A DNA stretch of 64,000 bases from Moringa oleifera (GCA_021397835.1 JAJFZO010000256.1:3456501-3520500); one strand, 5' to 3'; shown: positions 1 through 13,799, numbered from the stretch's first letter. Numbers and translations: made by a program. Notes: generated by a model not told the origin, from the letters alone.

Positions 1-3000
1 ATTCATTCACATTATTTTAATTTGCAATTTTTGTAAAAACAAATTAAATTTCATGCTTTTACTGTTTGCTTCTATTTTGTCACTGTTGATTTTGTTTTAT
101 TAAAATTAATGAAAAATCAATATTATGTAAATAAAATAATTTGATATTATTTTTTATATTTTTTGTATATTTATTTATTATAATATAAAAGTAAAACATA
201 AAATTATTATATTACAATATTAGAATTAAATTTTAATAATATTTTTATAATTATATTGATAAATTAATTTAAGATAAATATTTCATAAAATCTTGTTGTT
301 TACTCTATATTACTAATCAAACTTTTATGTTTAAAAAATAACAAATCGAATATTAATTTATCGATTTGATCCAAATTGAATCTTAATTCAAATGATTATG
401 AAAAATTAAAGGCGTTTTTTATTAAAATATCTCAAAAATAACTTAAATAAATTTTTCATTCTATTTTGAATCAATTATCCAAATTTAATTAATTTTTAAA
501 GCAAGATTTATTTTTTGTAAATTTTTTAAAATTTTTAACAATGCAAATTTTAAAAAAATATATTTTGAATACTCAAGTCAAAATTCATGATTTTCAATTT
601 AAATATTTTTAATTTTTAATTTTTTTATAAAATTTAATTTAGACTAAATTGATAAATTAATATTTAATTTGTTACTTTTAAAACATAAAAATTTGATAAA
701 TAACATATAGTGAACATAGTTTTATAGGATCTTTGCTCATTAATTTATTAGTATCATTTTATATAATAAATTTTATATAATAAAAAATATAATATTTTTT
801 AAAAATGATTTTTCTATCATTATATTTTTCTATTCTAATTTTTATTGATGTTATAATTGTTCTAAATTAGAAAAGTAAATAAAATCAAATAATAAATTTT
901 TAAATAAAAAGTATGAAAACACTTAAAAGAATACACTTTTTATTATTGAATAATTAAATTAAAACACATTAAATCTAAAATGAAATAAATATCATTTAAA
1001 ATACTAAAAAATATATCCTTTTATATGTTTTTACTGTGAACTGTAAAGGTATTCTTATTAATATAAAATAGTTAATTTTTTAATTTTAAATAATTTTTAA
1101 TTTATGAGCTATTTATTATAAAAATTTTAATTTTTTGATAATAAATTTTTTAAAAAATAATTTTTAGTATTCAAAAAATTTTAAATTTTTTTAGCTGTAA
1201 TTTAAATATTTTTTACATTAAAAAAATATCAAGTCAAGATTCATAGTATAAAATCCTTAATTTGAATATATCTAATTTTTAAATTTTTTGATAACATTTA
1301 ATTTGATATAAATTAATAGAATAGGATTTTTTGAATATATTTTAATATTTAAAAAATATGAAGAGAGTATTTTTAATTTTAAATAATATTTACTTTTTAA
1401 TTTATTGATTAATTTAAAATAAAATAAATTTTATATATTGAGATTTTGGTTTACCAATTAAATACATATTACCTCATTAGAATTTATGAAATATATTTTA
1501 TATGTTATACATACGATTAATGGATTTAAATAGGAATGTCAAAATTTTCAATGGTTTTGAGTCGAATTCAAATAGAAATGACAGTTGAGTTTTCATGTAT
1601 ATCTATACTACTAAAACGGATTTGAAATGAATTTTGAATTTGGGTTGGATGAGTTTTAGGTTTAAATTTTAATATTTGCGTTAAATTTAAGTCGAATTCT
1701 AGGATAGTTTCAAATTTTTGGATACTCACTACTCAAATTCATTTATGCAATCAAATTAAGCTAGAAGGTATCCCAATTTACTCATTAATAAATTAAAATG
1801 ATATCATCTTGGTTAGTTTGATTAAATTTTATATTTGATGATTTAGAATAGGAATTTGAAATGAAATATTATATGTTCAAGTTCGTATAAGTATATTAAA
1901 TTTTTAATTTTAGATTTGATTAGTTAAGATTTTGTAACTTTTCTTTATTATTTTAAACCGATTTGAGTATTTTACAACTATGATAAGTACTCTCTATGAA
2001 TTATATTTGAAATGTTAAATATTGTATCTAATTTTATATTTGACGATTCAAAATATTATTATGAAGTAAGAAGATTATATATTTAGAGGTATATTAACAT
2101 GTTGAACTTTTAATGGATTTGATATTTTTTATTTTAGATTTTATTAGTTTAAACGTATTGCATAATTTATTTTGAATTTGATTAATTTAGATTTCGTAAC
2201 TTTTTTTTTAATTTATGAAAGATTATATTGTTTTTTATAATTTATTTTAAATTTTAATTATTATAAATAAGTATAATAAAATAATATTTAACGAATAAAG
2301 TATTCGTATTTATTTTAAAATTTAATTATTAAAACACATGCTTGGATAGAAAAATCAAGTTTTTAAAAAATCAATTTGGAATCCATTGAATATTCATACT
2401 TTAATCAAAGTTCGGTTTTGTAAATTCTTATACGGGCAGAGTTATAATCCTTAAAAACAAGGGTTTGAATTTAAAAATCCTTAAATGAATGCATATCTGC
2501 AATCCGTATTAACATTACATGTTTTCTTGCATGACAAAATAATAATAGAAACAATATTTTTCATGGTAATTAAAAATAAAAATTTCATTTAAAGCAATTT
2601 TACATAGAATGTGTTAGTTATTCATGTAATATAATTTAAATCTATAAAATCTCACCTTGTAGAAATTAATTTATAAAACAATATATAAGATTTTTGTTTT
2701 TTATATTTGACATTAAAAAAACTATTAAAAACGCAATATATATTTTAGTTGATTAATTAAACCCAACAATTTTTTAAATGATAAAATCTATTAATCTTAC
2801 AGTAAATATAACATTGAGATTTTAATGTCTTGATTGTTTAGACCTATAAAGGCAACAAAAATAATACCTTAAATTACTAATGTCATGCATGATTTTTAAA
2901 AACTGACAAGAAAATTAACATTTAGATTAGGTTAATGTGTTGAATTTAGTTAAATAAATAAATAAATAAAATCAATGAAAATAGTTGATAAATTAAAATT

Positions 3001-3100
3001 AAAATTCAAAAAATTTATTATTAACATTTTTTTGTTAATTTGTTTTTAAAGAAAACAAACATTTTGGAAAATGTCCAACTCAAAGTCCAAACCCAAATGG
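1..3100. other. AT-rich intergenic DNA
   Basis: Very AT-rich sequence with no ORF of credible coding character on either strand. It contains one recognisable MITE-like element near its left end, listed separately. Further fragments with the same AT-rich phrasing continue to about 2.3 kb. The last 250 bases, before the purine-rich leader of the UNC-50 gene, should include that gene's promoter, but I see no convincing TATA box. Confidence 0.7.
272..732. repeat. MITE-like AT-rich element with long terminal inverted repeats
   Basis: The left end, from AGATAAATATTTCATAAAAT, continues for about 120 bases. The right end (about 620-732) is its approximate reverse complement, sharing the ATCAAA...TTTTATGTTTAAAA...AACAAAT phrasing. 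The internal part is AT-rich and has no ORF. Related ends recur in the window (31.9, 35.1 and 36.8 kb), so this is a dispersed family. The boundaries are approximate, and I could not fix a target-site duplication in such AT-rich DNA. Confidence 0.55.
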
Positions 3101-3353
3101 TTAACTGGTCGCAGTTGTGGCCCAGAAATCCGATCCATTAAGAAGAAAAAGAGAAAAAACGAGAAAGGAGAAGGGTGTGGGGGGTCGTCGTCGTTTTCAG
3201 CTTCTCTACGTCTCGTCTGAAGTGAAACGGAAGAGAGAAAGAGAGAGAACTGTGAGAATCTCACAGATCTTCCATCAAATACTCCTTGCTGGTGTAGAAA
3301 TCGGAGAAGAAAAGGAAGAAGAGGAGAGCTATAGAATAATAAAACGAGTGAAG

Positions 3354-6300
3354 ATGTTGCCGACGACTTCAAGAGGGCGCTCTTCGTCCTCCACATCTCG
3401 AGCTAACCCCGGGTTCCCTCAGTACCTCCGTCGAATTATCAAGGTACCTCGCTTGCTATATGTGGAATTATCTGTTTCACTACGGATCTGATCTCCACAC
3501 TATTCGAATTCAGATCATCTGGTTATCTGTTGTTCATATATACATTCGTGGCACAATATTTGATTATATCAATTTGGGAATAGTACATTTAGCATTCGCC
3601 TCTGTAAATTGAAGTTTCGGTTTTAGCTTTCACGTTTTGGATGAGATTCGTAAGATAGCGCATTGTTTGCATGGTGGCATCGGGTTTCTACTCTCATAAG
3701 CGATTTGGTGGCTATCGGGGTTGTTTACTTACGCCACACCTTCGTTATCCTTTGAAGGTCTTTATAGATGTTGGACATTTAGCCTGCTCTATCTGACTCT
3801 ATGCTTCATGTCTGAAAAACATTGCCATTCGGAGTTTGTGTGGCTTCAGTTGCTATTAGCTCCGGTTGTTACCATTTTCAATCTCAGACCGTTGCAGTAC
3901 TGTATTGGTGATCCACTTATTGACTTGTAATTAAGAGATGAAGAAGAAAATAGTAATTTCAATTTGTCAATGAATGCAAATTACTTTAGATGGGTGTTAT
4001 GTGGACACTAAATGAGTGAAATGATGCTTCTGTGTGCATGTAAATTGCATTGCCTTGTTTATCTAGTACTAGCTTAGAAGGAACTGATCTTTTGCTAGGA
4101 AAGAGCGAGTTTCATGCCTTTTCTTTTCTCCTCATTTGTTTTGTTTTTTTTTTGTGTCCGTGTTTTTACGTACACAAACATATGGTATTATCTCATTGTT
4201 TTCCTTTTTTGTTGGTCATTGTAGTGGCAACAAATGGATATTGAATACACTTTCTGGCAAATGCTTCACCTATGCACTTCACCAAAAGTTGTGTAAGTGT
4301 CCACATGTATGAATCATCTTCTTTTATATTGTCATCATTACTTACACTGTCTATTCTTGTCGTCACTGTTTATCGGTGCACTTTCTGAAGTTTTCTGTCT
4401 TCTTTATATTTAACTTTATTTGTGTGGAACACCTGTCTTAAATTGAGTGTAAATATAGTTACTTAGTCAGAATTCAAAGATTTGCTGCCTTGCAGCTAAA
4501 GTGACTAGGAAGAGACGCAGACTTGCAGCCTGACCTTTTCTAAGACTGCAGGCTAAAAAATAATGGTGTTTGTATGTGATTTCTGGGATTCTAGATAGCA
4601 AGGCATTTAACTAGTGTACTCCATTGAGAAAGGTAAACTTCCAACTTTTTGGTCTTTAAACTAGTGGCTAACCGACTTTTAGTTGCGATACTGAGTCTAC
4701 TTAGGAAATCAAACTATATTAAGCTTTTTTTAGGCATTTTAGTTTTTCTATTGGGTCCAGGTTTGTCTTTATTCTGATTCTGCCTCACACCAAGAAGTGA
4801 AACTGGTTGTTTTACAGTAGAGTCAAAATCTGGAGTCAGCACAGAGAGGAATTTTTTTTTTTTGTTTCTAATCAATGTGGTTTTGTATCTTGCATGTGGA
4901 ACTGTACAAATGGATGCAGCTATCAGCACACAAAATATCACAAACGTAAGACCAATTTCTATGCACTGCTATAGTTGTGTTGTTAGAGCTGTGTTGCAAC
5001 TCATGATGTGCTGATATATGATATTCCATACATTTATATTTGTTTAAATATAGTATGTGAATTTGTTTGGATTTTATTTCCAGGAAACCATACTTTCTCT
5101 TGTGGTAGTTGGTTTAACACTTTAAGGTATTCTGCACGTTTATAGTGTACACTTGACAGCAAAGGAACTAGTCATAGATGTCACTGTAATTTGATTTAAT
5201 GATTGTGATGTACATCATAATATGTTGGGAATAGTCGTATATTAAATTGTGAAATATCAAGCATGTTGTAATGTGCTGTCCTTTGGTCTATTTGTAGAAT
5301 ATTGCTCCCAAGTTCAAGATAGATGAAGGCTTTTCTTGCTGATAGCTGTAGTTTTCTTGTTTTGTATAGATATGGATTTTTGTACATATGATGTGTCTAA
5401 TAAAGAAAATAACATATTTATATTGTTTTGTATTGTGGAATGCAGAACATGATCGACTAACTGAACAATTACTGCCTACTTATATCTATCAGCTGTTTGT
5501 TTGTATAGCATATGTTATGATTTTGCATGGTTCTTCAGTCCTAATCTACTTATTTGTAGTATATCCTCTTAGTGCCACTTGTTATCATCTTGCATGTTCA
5601 TATTTCCAATAATCAAATTGATTTAATAGTACATCTAGTCCTTGAGAGTGAAAAATTGATACAAATGGTTCAACATATTGGTTTTTTGAAAAGGAGCAAG
5701 ATTCTTTGTGAATAGTCGGAAAAAGCACATCCTTAATAATTTGGAATATTATAAGTATATTAATATGTGCATTTTTTGTGCTTGATTCAATTTTTGTTAC
5801 ACGAACACTAAGGCATTTTTTTAAGCACAATAGAACAAATTAGAGACACCAAGAATTTGGTTGGAAAGTGCACAGCGGTGTTCAGCTACCATGTTGTAGT
5901 ATTGTGGTTTTATCTTTTCCTACTGAAGTGGCATGCATGAAAAGGAAATAAATCAGCTGAGAGTTAGGGAGTCTCTGTAGTATTGGTCAGAATTCAAATG
6001 CAATTCTTTCACTTATGTCATGACAGAAATTGTAAAAAAGAGAACCAAGATCGTTCTCTAAGGAGTTTACTTTTTTTAGAATTTCAGTAACTGAATTATA
6101 ATGCTGTCAGATAAATGCGGTTAGAAGTTCTGTATTATTTCAAACATATGTAAGGAAGAGTTTAGATTTTCAGGTTTGTGATTTCCATATTTGTTGGACT
6201 AGTACTACAACTTGAGAGTGTTTTTGGTTTAAGTTCAATGCATATAAACTTGTTGAATGTAATGTACTGAATTTGCTTTAAAGATGATTCTTTTCTCTTT

Positions 6301-9300
6301 GCGCTCAGAAACTAAGAATCAATGGGCTCGTGATGACCCAGCTTTTGTGGTAATCTGCAGCCTGCTTCTATCAGTTGCAACTTTGTCCTATTGTGCTGCG
6401 TAAGTTTTCTTTTTGAAGTTCTAGCATGGTTAGAAACAATAAGTCGAATACAATGACCATGATTATGATCTGCCAGTTTCAAATGGTAAGATAGCCCTTT
6501 GGTTCCAATGTCACTAAACAAATTGAGAAATTATCATTGTTAGCATGAATAGGGATTATTAGATATGGTTAAATTCTCATCTACTTAGTCAAGTGAGATT
6601 CTCAGAAAGATTAGTTTGCTTGAAAGTCTGTGGAAAGTTTATCCCATTTGTGCATACTTCTGAATGGTTTTAACTTTAAACTGTCTTATTCACATTCTTA
6701 TCCTGACTTTATCTTAGCTGTCCATCTTTCTTATTTCAGGTTTGACCACAGTGCTGGACATGCGGTTTTTGTTGTTATTTCAGTTTTGTTTTTCCACTTT
6801 TTAATTACTGGAGCAGTTCTAGCCACGTGTTGTTGGTAAGCATAACTCCTGGCATGTATCTCTATTTTATCTTTTAGGTTCATGAGACTTTGATTAAGAT
6901 TTTAGTGAATTATCTGATTATTTTGCTTCTTACTAATCGAGTTGGTGTTTATGTCCCATAAAAGAAAAAAAGGGAAAATGTTGCTCAAAACTAGATGTGT
7001 TTGCCTATCTCTTCTCTTTTAAGCTTTATAATACCTGGAACCATAAGTATGGTGGATTTTGGTGCAATGATCAGCATAATAGTTCCATCTTCTGCCACTG
7101 GAAGGCCATTTTTTTCTAATGTGTATTGCAAACTTGTATGTTTTCTTGGATGTTGATATTTGATATTCTGTAAGAGATAAGTATAGTTTTTAAGTGAGCG
7201 AAGGTGTTTGCATTCTTGACCATGATATGTGTTAGTTATGCCCCTCGTATGCTTTGTAATTCGAGTGACTGTTGATAAAACCACATGCCAGACCTTTCTT
7301 TTGAGAAATCTGTGAAGGCATCTGTTCGGGGTGGAAGCTAGTGTAAGGAAAAGTAAGAGCTGGACTATGCAGTGATGAGATGCTGCTAACAACTTAACAT
7401 ACAATAAGGTGTTAGTTGAGATAAAGGATGTGAAGATGAAGGAAATTTTACTTATTTGTTTTATGACTATATTTATGCTGGGTCTTTGAGTAAGCAATGT
7501 GTGGGGATTGTCATATCAAAAAAAGAGAAAAAAAAGCTTAGTAGACACAATTTTATTTCTACTGATGAAATCGTTACTCAATCTCACAATGTGGTTTTGG
7601 AAAATACAGTTTATATAGCAACTTATGAACTTTAAAATCAGAAGTAAGTTGGTAGAAAAAATGTGAAGAATAAAATACTAGTATGATATGTCTTTCTTCA
7701 AATTTCTTATCTCGTGAAGTCTCCATATCACTTTTGCTGCAAATGATGGTTAAGCTTGGGTTGCTTGCATTTGTTGCTAGTTTCTCGATTTTGCTAAAAT
7801 TTTTATTATTGATGCTTGCGGTCTAGTACAGATACCCTCTAATGTTGAACGAGTTCCTTCATCAACCTTAGATTATGATCCTGCTCTACTTTTTGGTGTG
7901 AAATTTAGAGTGACTGTGAGATCCGGTTCTGAATTTTCTCCTTTTCAATTAGTAGCATATTTCTTATCCGACAACTTCATATAAAATGTCTCGCATTCTA
8001 AAGAAAAGTCTTTGGGTTAGACTTATGGGAATGGTGATTTTGTTCCTTGTTTTAATAGGTTCTTGACAAATGCTTACCTTCGAGAAGAGGCTCCAAACAG
8101 TCATGTGGTTGAGCAACGGGTTGAATGGCAAGTTTAGAGACATCTTTACTATCTTTCCTTAAAATGTTTGCCATTTTTCCTTGCATAATGGCTATAGTGA
8201 TAAATTCTGGCAGTATTTTTCACAAATATATCTAATCTATGAGTCTGTAATTTATTTTTCTTGTTTATACCTTGATGTAATTTTCTATTTTGTGCTTACT
8301 CTGGTTTGTGTTGCTTTCAGGCTGTATGCATTTGATGTGCACTGCAATTCTTTCTTCCCAATGTTTGTTATACTTTATGGTAATTGCTATAACAATTGAT
8401 ATGTCAATGTGTTTAAGTCCTCACTACTATTATCTGGATGTGACTGATCTTTTCTTTCTTTTCCTTTTGTGGCAGTAATACATTATTTTCTATCACCTCT
8501 TTTGGTAGCCCATGGTTTTATACCTGTATTGCTATCGAATCTGCTTTTCATGGTGGCTGCTTCTTACTATCATTATCTCAACTTTTTAGGCTATGATGGT
8601 AAGCTATAGCTATTTTCGTTCTGCTTTGTTGGGAGGAAGGGAGAAGGTGCCATTTTGTTGTTTTTCTCTATCTAAAGTAGGTGAAATTTTTTTTTTGGTC
8701 TGGGTTGTGGATGGCAACAGTAATGTGTACACCATGCATGTCAGACAATTGATGATGTTAACAGAATTTTTATTGAGGAATCATCCTGCTTATCTTGTCC
8801 TTGTATTTGATTTCTCACATCTTTTAGTAGCATACAATTTACCTGTTGGGTGTGGCTGACAGAAAAGGTTTATAAAAACAAGGGCAAATGGCTTTTTTTG
8901 GGTATGAGATTCTTGGATAAGATTCATATTTTGTATACCTCTTCTGTTCTCAGACTGCACCTTCTTTTGGTGTTCTTTGTTGTAAACTAAAGAAGGAAAA
9001 ACGTTAGATAAGATCACTTTTTGATGGAACAACTATGTTATAAGATTCATTGAACATTGTTTGGGATGTGAGGGTGGGGTGGTGGTAGGTGCTAGGAGTT
9101 GCATATTCCTTGCTTTCTCCTTTTCAATGGAATGAATTCAGCAATGCAAATCATGTAGTTTTTTGTTTTGTTTTTTTTTTTTTTTTTTGAGTTTCTGTTT
9201 TGTCAGAAAAGAATTGAGAAATGGAAATATTAATAGCTAAAGAATCTGTGATGAAGTTTGCTTGGGTATACCTCTAGACTTGAGATGGCTGTTGAATGTT

Positions 9301-9594
9301 CTCTATGAGAAATGTAAACAACATTGATTTCATGAATTTATGGATTAACTTGCTTTATGTTGCAGTACTTCCTTTCTTGGAGAGGACCACATTCTTCCTC
9401 TACCCAATTGGTGTTGTCATTGTCCTTTCTCCTATCTGTAAGTGTTGAACTTGGCTTCTAATTGGTTTTTTTTCGGCTTTGAGTTTTCTCCTTGTAGCTG
9501 AAACTCAAGTTCCTTACCCTTTCTTGCAGTGATTTTAAGTGGCTTCAATCCTTCAAGATATTTTATGAACATGTACTTTAGCCAGAGGTCCTGA
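3354..9594 (+). CDS. UNC50: UNC-50 family membrane protein (10 exons, 252 aa)
   Basis: Multi-pass Golgi/ER membrane protein of the UNC-50/GMH1 family; animal and yeast members are tied to membrane-protein trafficking, while the plant role is little known. Exons: 3354-3443, 4225-4292, 4920-4945, 6309-6399, 6740-6835, 8059-8127, 8321-8379, 8476-8598, 9366-9437, 9530-9594, totalling 759 nt with no internal stop. The soluble N-terminus (1-70) holds the family's R-R-I-I-K-W-Q-Q-M-D-I-E-Y-T-F-W-Q block (about 26-42). Hydrophobic segments lie near residues 73-92, 100-123, 158-178, 181-200 and 217-235. The intron after 8127 starts with GC rather than GT; all others are GT-AG. The start is the first ATG after a purine-rich leader and gives the family's usual length. 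Confidence in the family is high. Confidence 0.95.
8128..8320 (+). other. Non-canonical GC-AG intron of the UNC-50 gene
   Basis: The exon before it ends ...GTTGAATG and the intron begins GCAAGT; the acceptor is TTGCTTTCAG. Splicing here restores the Trp codon (TG+G) and the conserved run V-E-W-L-Y-A-F-D-V-H-C-N. No nearby GT donor keeps the frame. The GCAAGT donor fits the usual strong context of the minor GC-AG class. Confidence 0.85.
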
Positions 9595-11620
9595 TTTACT
9601 GATGCTAACACTTGAGATAGCACATATCATGAACATTAGTAGGCTTCATGGTTTTGCACATATATGAAAACAAAAGCAAGATTCCGACATGAAAAATCCT
9701 CTGTACTGTTCTTCGTATGCTCTTTGTGCCACTCGGTTGGCAACGAGAACCCAGGTGAATATGTCAGGGTGCAACATGATTTTTCATCGATTCAGATGGA
9801 TGATCAAACAGAGATACTGAATATAATGATTTTTGACCCATGTCAATGCCTTTTTGTTTGTTATTAATATATGTGTTTTGTTTCTATCTGGAATAGTAGA
9901 ATTGATTCAATCTGCCTATGTTTGGAATTCATATTTGCAGCTGCATGCATACAGCATGTTCTCTCTTCCATGTCCTAATTATTTATGAGATTGGTGAGAA
10001 TCAGAGGTTTCCCTGTGTACACTTTGGGAAATAATTGCTGCAGATGGATCAGAGACACAGAAACCCAGCTTTGTAAAGATTAATATGTTTTGTCCTGGAA
10101 ATTAGCTTGTCTTAACCATGACGACTTGAGAGTGAAGTTTATGGTTATCAAGTCTGGAAGGATTGCATTAGTTGATGAATGTTGACTAATATTTATATAA
10201 AACTCAAAATGTTCTTTATATTTTAATAAGGTTACAATTGCTTAAAATTCTAGTTTAGTTATTTGATATTACACTTGACAACAAAATAATTGACACGGAT
10301 TTGTGTAGAAATTATAATTGCCATGTCAAAGGGAGCGTTGTAATTTCTTTTGAAAGGGAAGTTCATCCTAAGTGTGGTGTGTTCAATTGTAACTTTTTCT
10401 GAAAGAGAAATTGATTGTATCATTGCAGATTAGCTCATTCCTATATGTGTATTCAATTATGGAGAATATTAAATTAAATAAAAAGATTTGTCATATAATG
10501 AAGTTAGTTGAAAACATGAAGACTCTTTATAACAATTTCAAGAACACATTTACAGGTTCAAAGAGGAAAAAATGACCAGGATGTTGCCAACAATCATTCT
10601 AATAGTTTTGGTTAGAAAGATTTTTTTTTTATCTTACAAAAAGAAAAATATCAATTATTAAATAATCATTAAAGAAGTAAAAGTTAATTTAACAGCACAA
10701 ATTAATGGCAACCTTTTCCTGTTATCTTGGTTGTAAATATAGTACAAGACTAAATTGTAAGCAGAATCTTATTACGCTTCAAAAACAGAAAGATAAATAA
10801 TTAGGAAGAAAAGATCAACTGCCATTTTCTGTTTTTCTAGAAAAACTCAGAATCTTCAAGGTTGATGACTAACTGAAAAGTGAACATGGGCATAGGCCCA
10901 TAGATCCACCTTTAAGTCCTTTGACGAAAAGTAGGAAAGATTTGTTGGGTTGAAAGGGCTTGCGTCTTTTGTATTTTTAGCTGGTTTAATATTAAAAAGT
11001 TATTCTTGATTAGTTAAATCTACACCTTCATCTTACTATTCACATGTGTGATTAGGTAGAAAGATGCTTAACTCCATGTAGCATCAACCCAAAAAAAACA
11101 AGGCTCAGGTATTAAGCTTATTAAATATCTCAGCTAGCTTATAAAGTTTGTTTCAAAGTTTTCCTTCATAAAGGAGACCATACCATTCATTCACCCAATA
11201 AAATAAAATCGGTTTAACCCACAATTTAGACTTGCAAAACAATGCAATCCTTTATTAGGGATTTCCTTAGAAAAGCAATCTATGAGTAGGGGTTGCCTTC
11301 TTAAAAAGCAAATCCAGATTGCAGATCACATGATCTGTCTTTAATGTCCTCCATGTCTTGTGTTCCATGACATCTATAACAGACATGACATCCACTACCT
11401 TATGCTGGGCATTCAGACAGGGCCTCTCTCAAAAGTCGTCAAGATGACCAAAGAACCAAACAAAGTTCTGGTAATCTTTCATTGTCCCCACCAGATTCAG
11501 TGGGCACAACACATCACGACACTCAAGAACAAGTTGAGAAAATATAAAATTAAAACCTTTCATCTTTAATAAGAACAGCATCTCAGCTCTCTTTTGATGT
11601 TATTAAGATAATATAACATA
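9595..11620. other. Intergenic region between UNC-50 and CAD (convergent 3' ends)
   Basis: The first few hundred bases are presumably the UNC-50 3' UTR. The final stretch up to 11749 is probably the CAD 3' UTR on the opposite strand. Between them the DNA has moderate AT content and only short ORFs with no family resemblance that I recognise. The two genes are convergent, so no promoter is expected here. Confidence 0.6.
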
Positions 11621-11749
11621 GCCATTGTTGAAGATAATCACGCAGGGAAATAACAAAGCACTCAGAAACAAAACAGTAAGAGTCACCTCTTTGGAAAGTA
11701 TATTTAGCTGTATTGTTGGGATTATGGTCGTTTTTGAATTGGGTTTTTT

Positions 11750-13511
11750 CTACTGATCAAGCTTGCTGCCAGCGATATCAACAACAAATCGATATCTGAC
11801 ATCGTTCTTCTCAAGCCTCTCGAATGCTGTGTTGACGTAATCCATCTTGATGACCTCGATCATGGATGTCAATCCTTTCTCTTTGCAGAACTCAAGCATC
11901 TCCTCTGTTTCCTTCATGCTCCCTATGAAGCTCCCTGTGATTGCCTTTCTCCCTATACAAATATTGCACAAAAGAAACAATTGCTCCTCATTAGAACTCA
12001 CTCAGGTACTCCTTCATCTTCAAATTTGGCAAGGACTCAGAAAAGGAAAACATTCTTAAATCAATCCCAATAACCAGGATTGCCTAATTTCATATTAGAA
12101 TATACATCCAAATCATGTAAATTTGTAAAGTTTATGAAGAAAAAGGAAAATCTTATATGGAGGAGAGACTCACCAAGCATGACCATAGGGGAAACGAATT
12201 GCAGAGGAGTGTTGATGACACCCATCAAAATCAACTTCCCATCAAGTTTCAACAAAGAGAGATAAGGCTCGAGAGGGTGAACTACGGGAACTGTGTCAAT
12301 GATATAGTCAAGTGAATCAGCTGCTTCTTGCATCGCAGTCGTGTCAGAGCTGACTAGGTACTTATCAGCTCCGAGATCCTCCATGGCTTCATGTCTCTTC
12401 TTATCAGATGAGCTAATCACAGTCACATGGTGACCCATTGCCTTTGCTATCTTCACTCCCATATGTCCTACTCCTCCAAGCCCCAATATCCCTCCTCTTA
12501 ACCCACTCTGCTTCAACCCAAAGTGGCTCAAGGGGCTGTACACAGTCAGCCCCGCGCACAACAGCGGCGCTGCTTGTTCTGGTGCCATCCCATCTGGTAT
12601 CTTCACCACGAACCTATAGCAAGAACCAATCAAAATCCAAAATAGGCATATTTCATGAAGAGGGTGGTCAATGAAACACAATAAAACGCCCATTAACAAT
12701 CAAAATTGAGTATTCTTTTGGACAACAAAATAAGCTTCAACACCAATTTCATATCATTTAGATAATACGAGATTGATTTTTCTTAAAAGTAACTCTAAAG
12801 AAGTATTCTCCGAGCTTAATATAGTGAAGATTTTCTTGATTCTTACTTCTGATCGACAACCATCTCGCCGGCAAAACCACCTTGAGTGGGTTTGCCATCG
12901 GTGTAGACGTCATTGTAGGACCAGATTTTCTTGTTGCAGTATTGCTCGATGTCGGATTTGCATGGGTGGCAGTTCCTGCAACAGCCAACAAGGACACCAA
13001 CGCCGACGGTGTCTCCGACTCTGTATTTCGTGACATCTGATCCCACCTCGATCACCTCACCCACCACTTCATGCCTGCAAAACCGACGTTCAGAGATAAT
13101 CACAGACAGCAAAGAAGAAGCAAATAGGCATTAACTGAGAGGAAGAGAAGAGAGCTCAAGGGTTCGTTGGCATCAGTACCCGGGGACCATAGGGTAGTGC
13201 GACATGCCAAGATCATTTTTGACTTGATGGATATCAGTGTGGCAGATTCCACAGGAAAGCACCTTGATGTAAACATCTTCTGGGCCTGTATTCCTGCAAA
13301 ACAGTATTAAATTTCAGAAAGGTGGGACTATTAACTGCTAACAGCCTAACATGTGATGATCCAGAACAAACCAGGCCAACAGAAAGAGAGAAGACCCATA
13401 AGGAGAGGGATCGAGAGATCACCTGAGAGAGTAGGTGTAAGGAGAAAGAACCCCAGATGGGTCTCTTGCTGCCCACCCGGTAGTCGTTCTCTCTGCTTCG
13501 ATGCTTCCCAT
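11750..13511 (-). CDS. CAD: Cinnamyl alcohol dehydrogenase (5 exons, 357 aa)
   Basis: NADPH-dependent zinc dehydrogenase that reduces cinnamaldehydes (coniferaldehyde, sinapaldehyde) to monolignols, the last step before lignin polymerisation; cytosolic. Exons in transcript order: 13423-13511, 13180-13293, 12847-13074, 12174-12613, 11750-11952; they sum to 1074 nt, giving 357 aa, the usual length. Catalytic zinc ligands are C47, H69-E70 and C163; structural zinc ligands are C100, C103, C106 and C114; the dinucleotide motif GLGGVG is at 188-193. Substrate-pocket residues T49, Q53, L58, M60, W119, P286, M289, L290, F299 and I300 match true lignin CADs of the AtCAD4/5 class. Position 95 is Val where AtCAD5 has Cys, as I recall for poplar CAD too. 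All introns are GT-AG. Confidence 0.97.
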
Positions 13512-13585
13512 CTTCCCCTAGTTGATGCCTCTCTGTGTGTCACTGTAATGCGTGGAAAGATGTTTGGCTGAACATGAACCGAGTC

Positions 13586-13594
13586 ATATAAATA
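13586..13594 (-). promoter_or_regulatory. Probable TATA box of the CAD gene
   Basis: On the minus strand TATTTATAT lies about 75-83 bases before the CAD start codon. This is a plausible TATA element and would leave a 5' UTR of about 45 bases. No other TATA-like site is as well placed. Confidence 0.5.
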
Positions 13595-13661
13595 GTCAAA
13601 ATCAAATCAAAACCCTTTTCTCTTAATTTCTCTAATTCCCTTCTTTCTAATTATCTGGTTA

Positions 13662-13668
13662 ACCAAAC
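13662..13668 (+). promoter_or_regulatory. MYB-type SMRE/AC-like element ACCAAAC upstream of CAD
   Basis: ACCAAAC fits the secondary-wall MYB-responsive consensus ACC(A/T)A(A/C)(T/C). It lies about 150 bases upstream of the CAD start codon, on the strand opposite to the gene. Such short sites occur by chance; its weight comes from the second one nearby. Confidence 0.35.
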
Positions 13669-13734
13669 CAAAAAAAAAAAAAAACAGAGCCTTCATTTGG
13701 CAAGATGGACGCGTATCATCTCCATGGTAACGGG

Positions 13735-13741
13735 GGTTGGT
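13735..13741 (-). promoter_or_regulatory. AC element ACCAACC upstream of CAD
   Basis: ACCAACC, read in the direction of the CAD gene, lies about 225 bases upstream of its start codon. AC elements are known MYB-binding sites that control lignin genes including CAD, so both the site and the position are what such a promoter should hold. Confidence 0.5.
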
Positions 13742-13799
13742 GAACCGGGGTGGAGAAAGATTTTTTGCATCTACAACCACCCTCACCTCCACCTGCCTC

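Noticed and set aside
12911..13074. Val at CAD position 95 as a functional oddity
   Set aside because: AtCAD5 has Cys there, but I recall the same Val in poplar CAD, so it is ordinary variation.
12843..13134. Several ORFs on both strands overlapping the CAD exons
   Set aside because: They are other-frame shadows of CAD coding sequence; the spliced minus-strand model explains the region fully.
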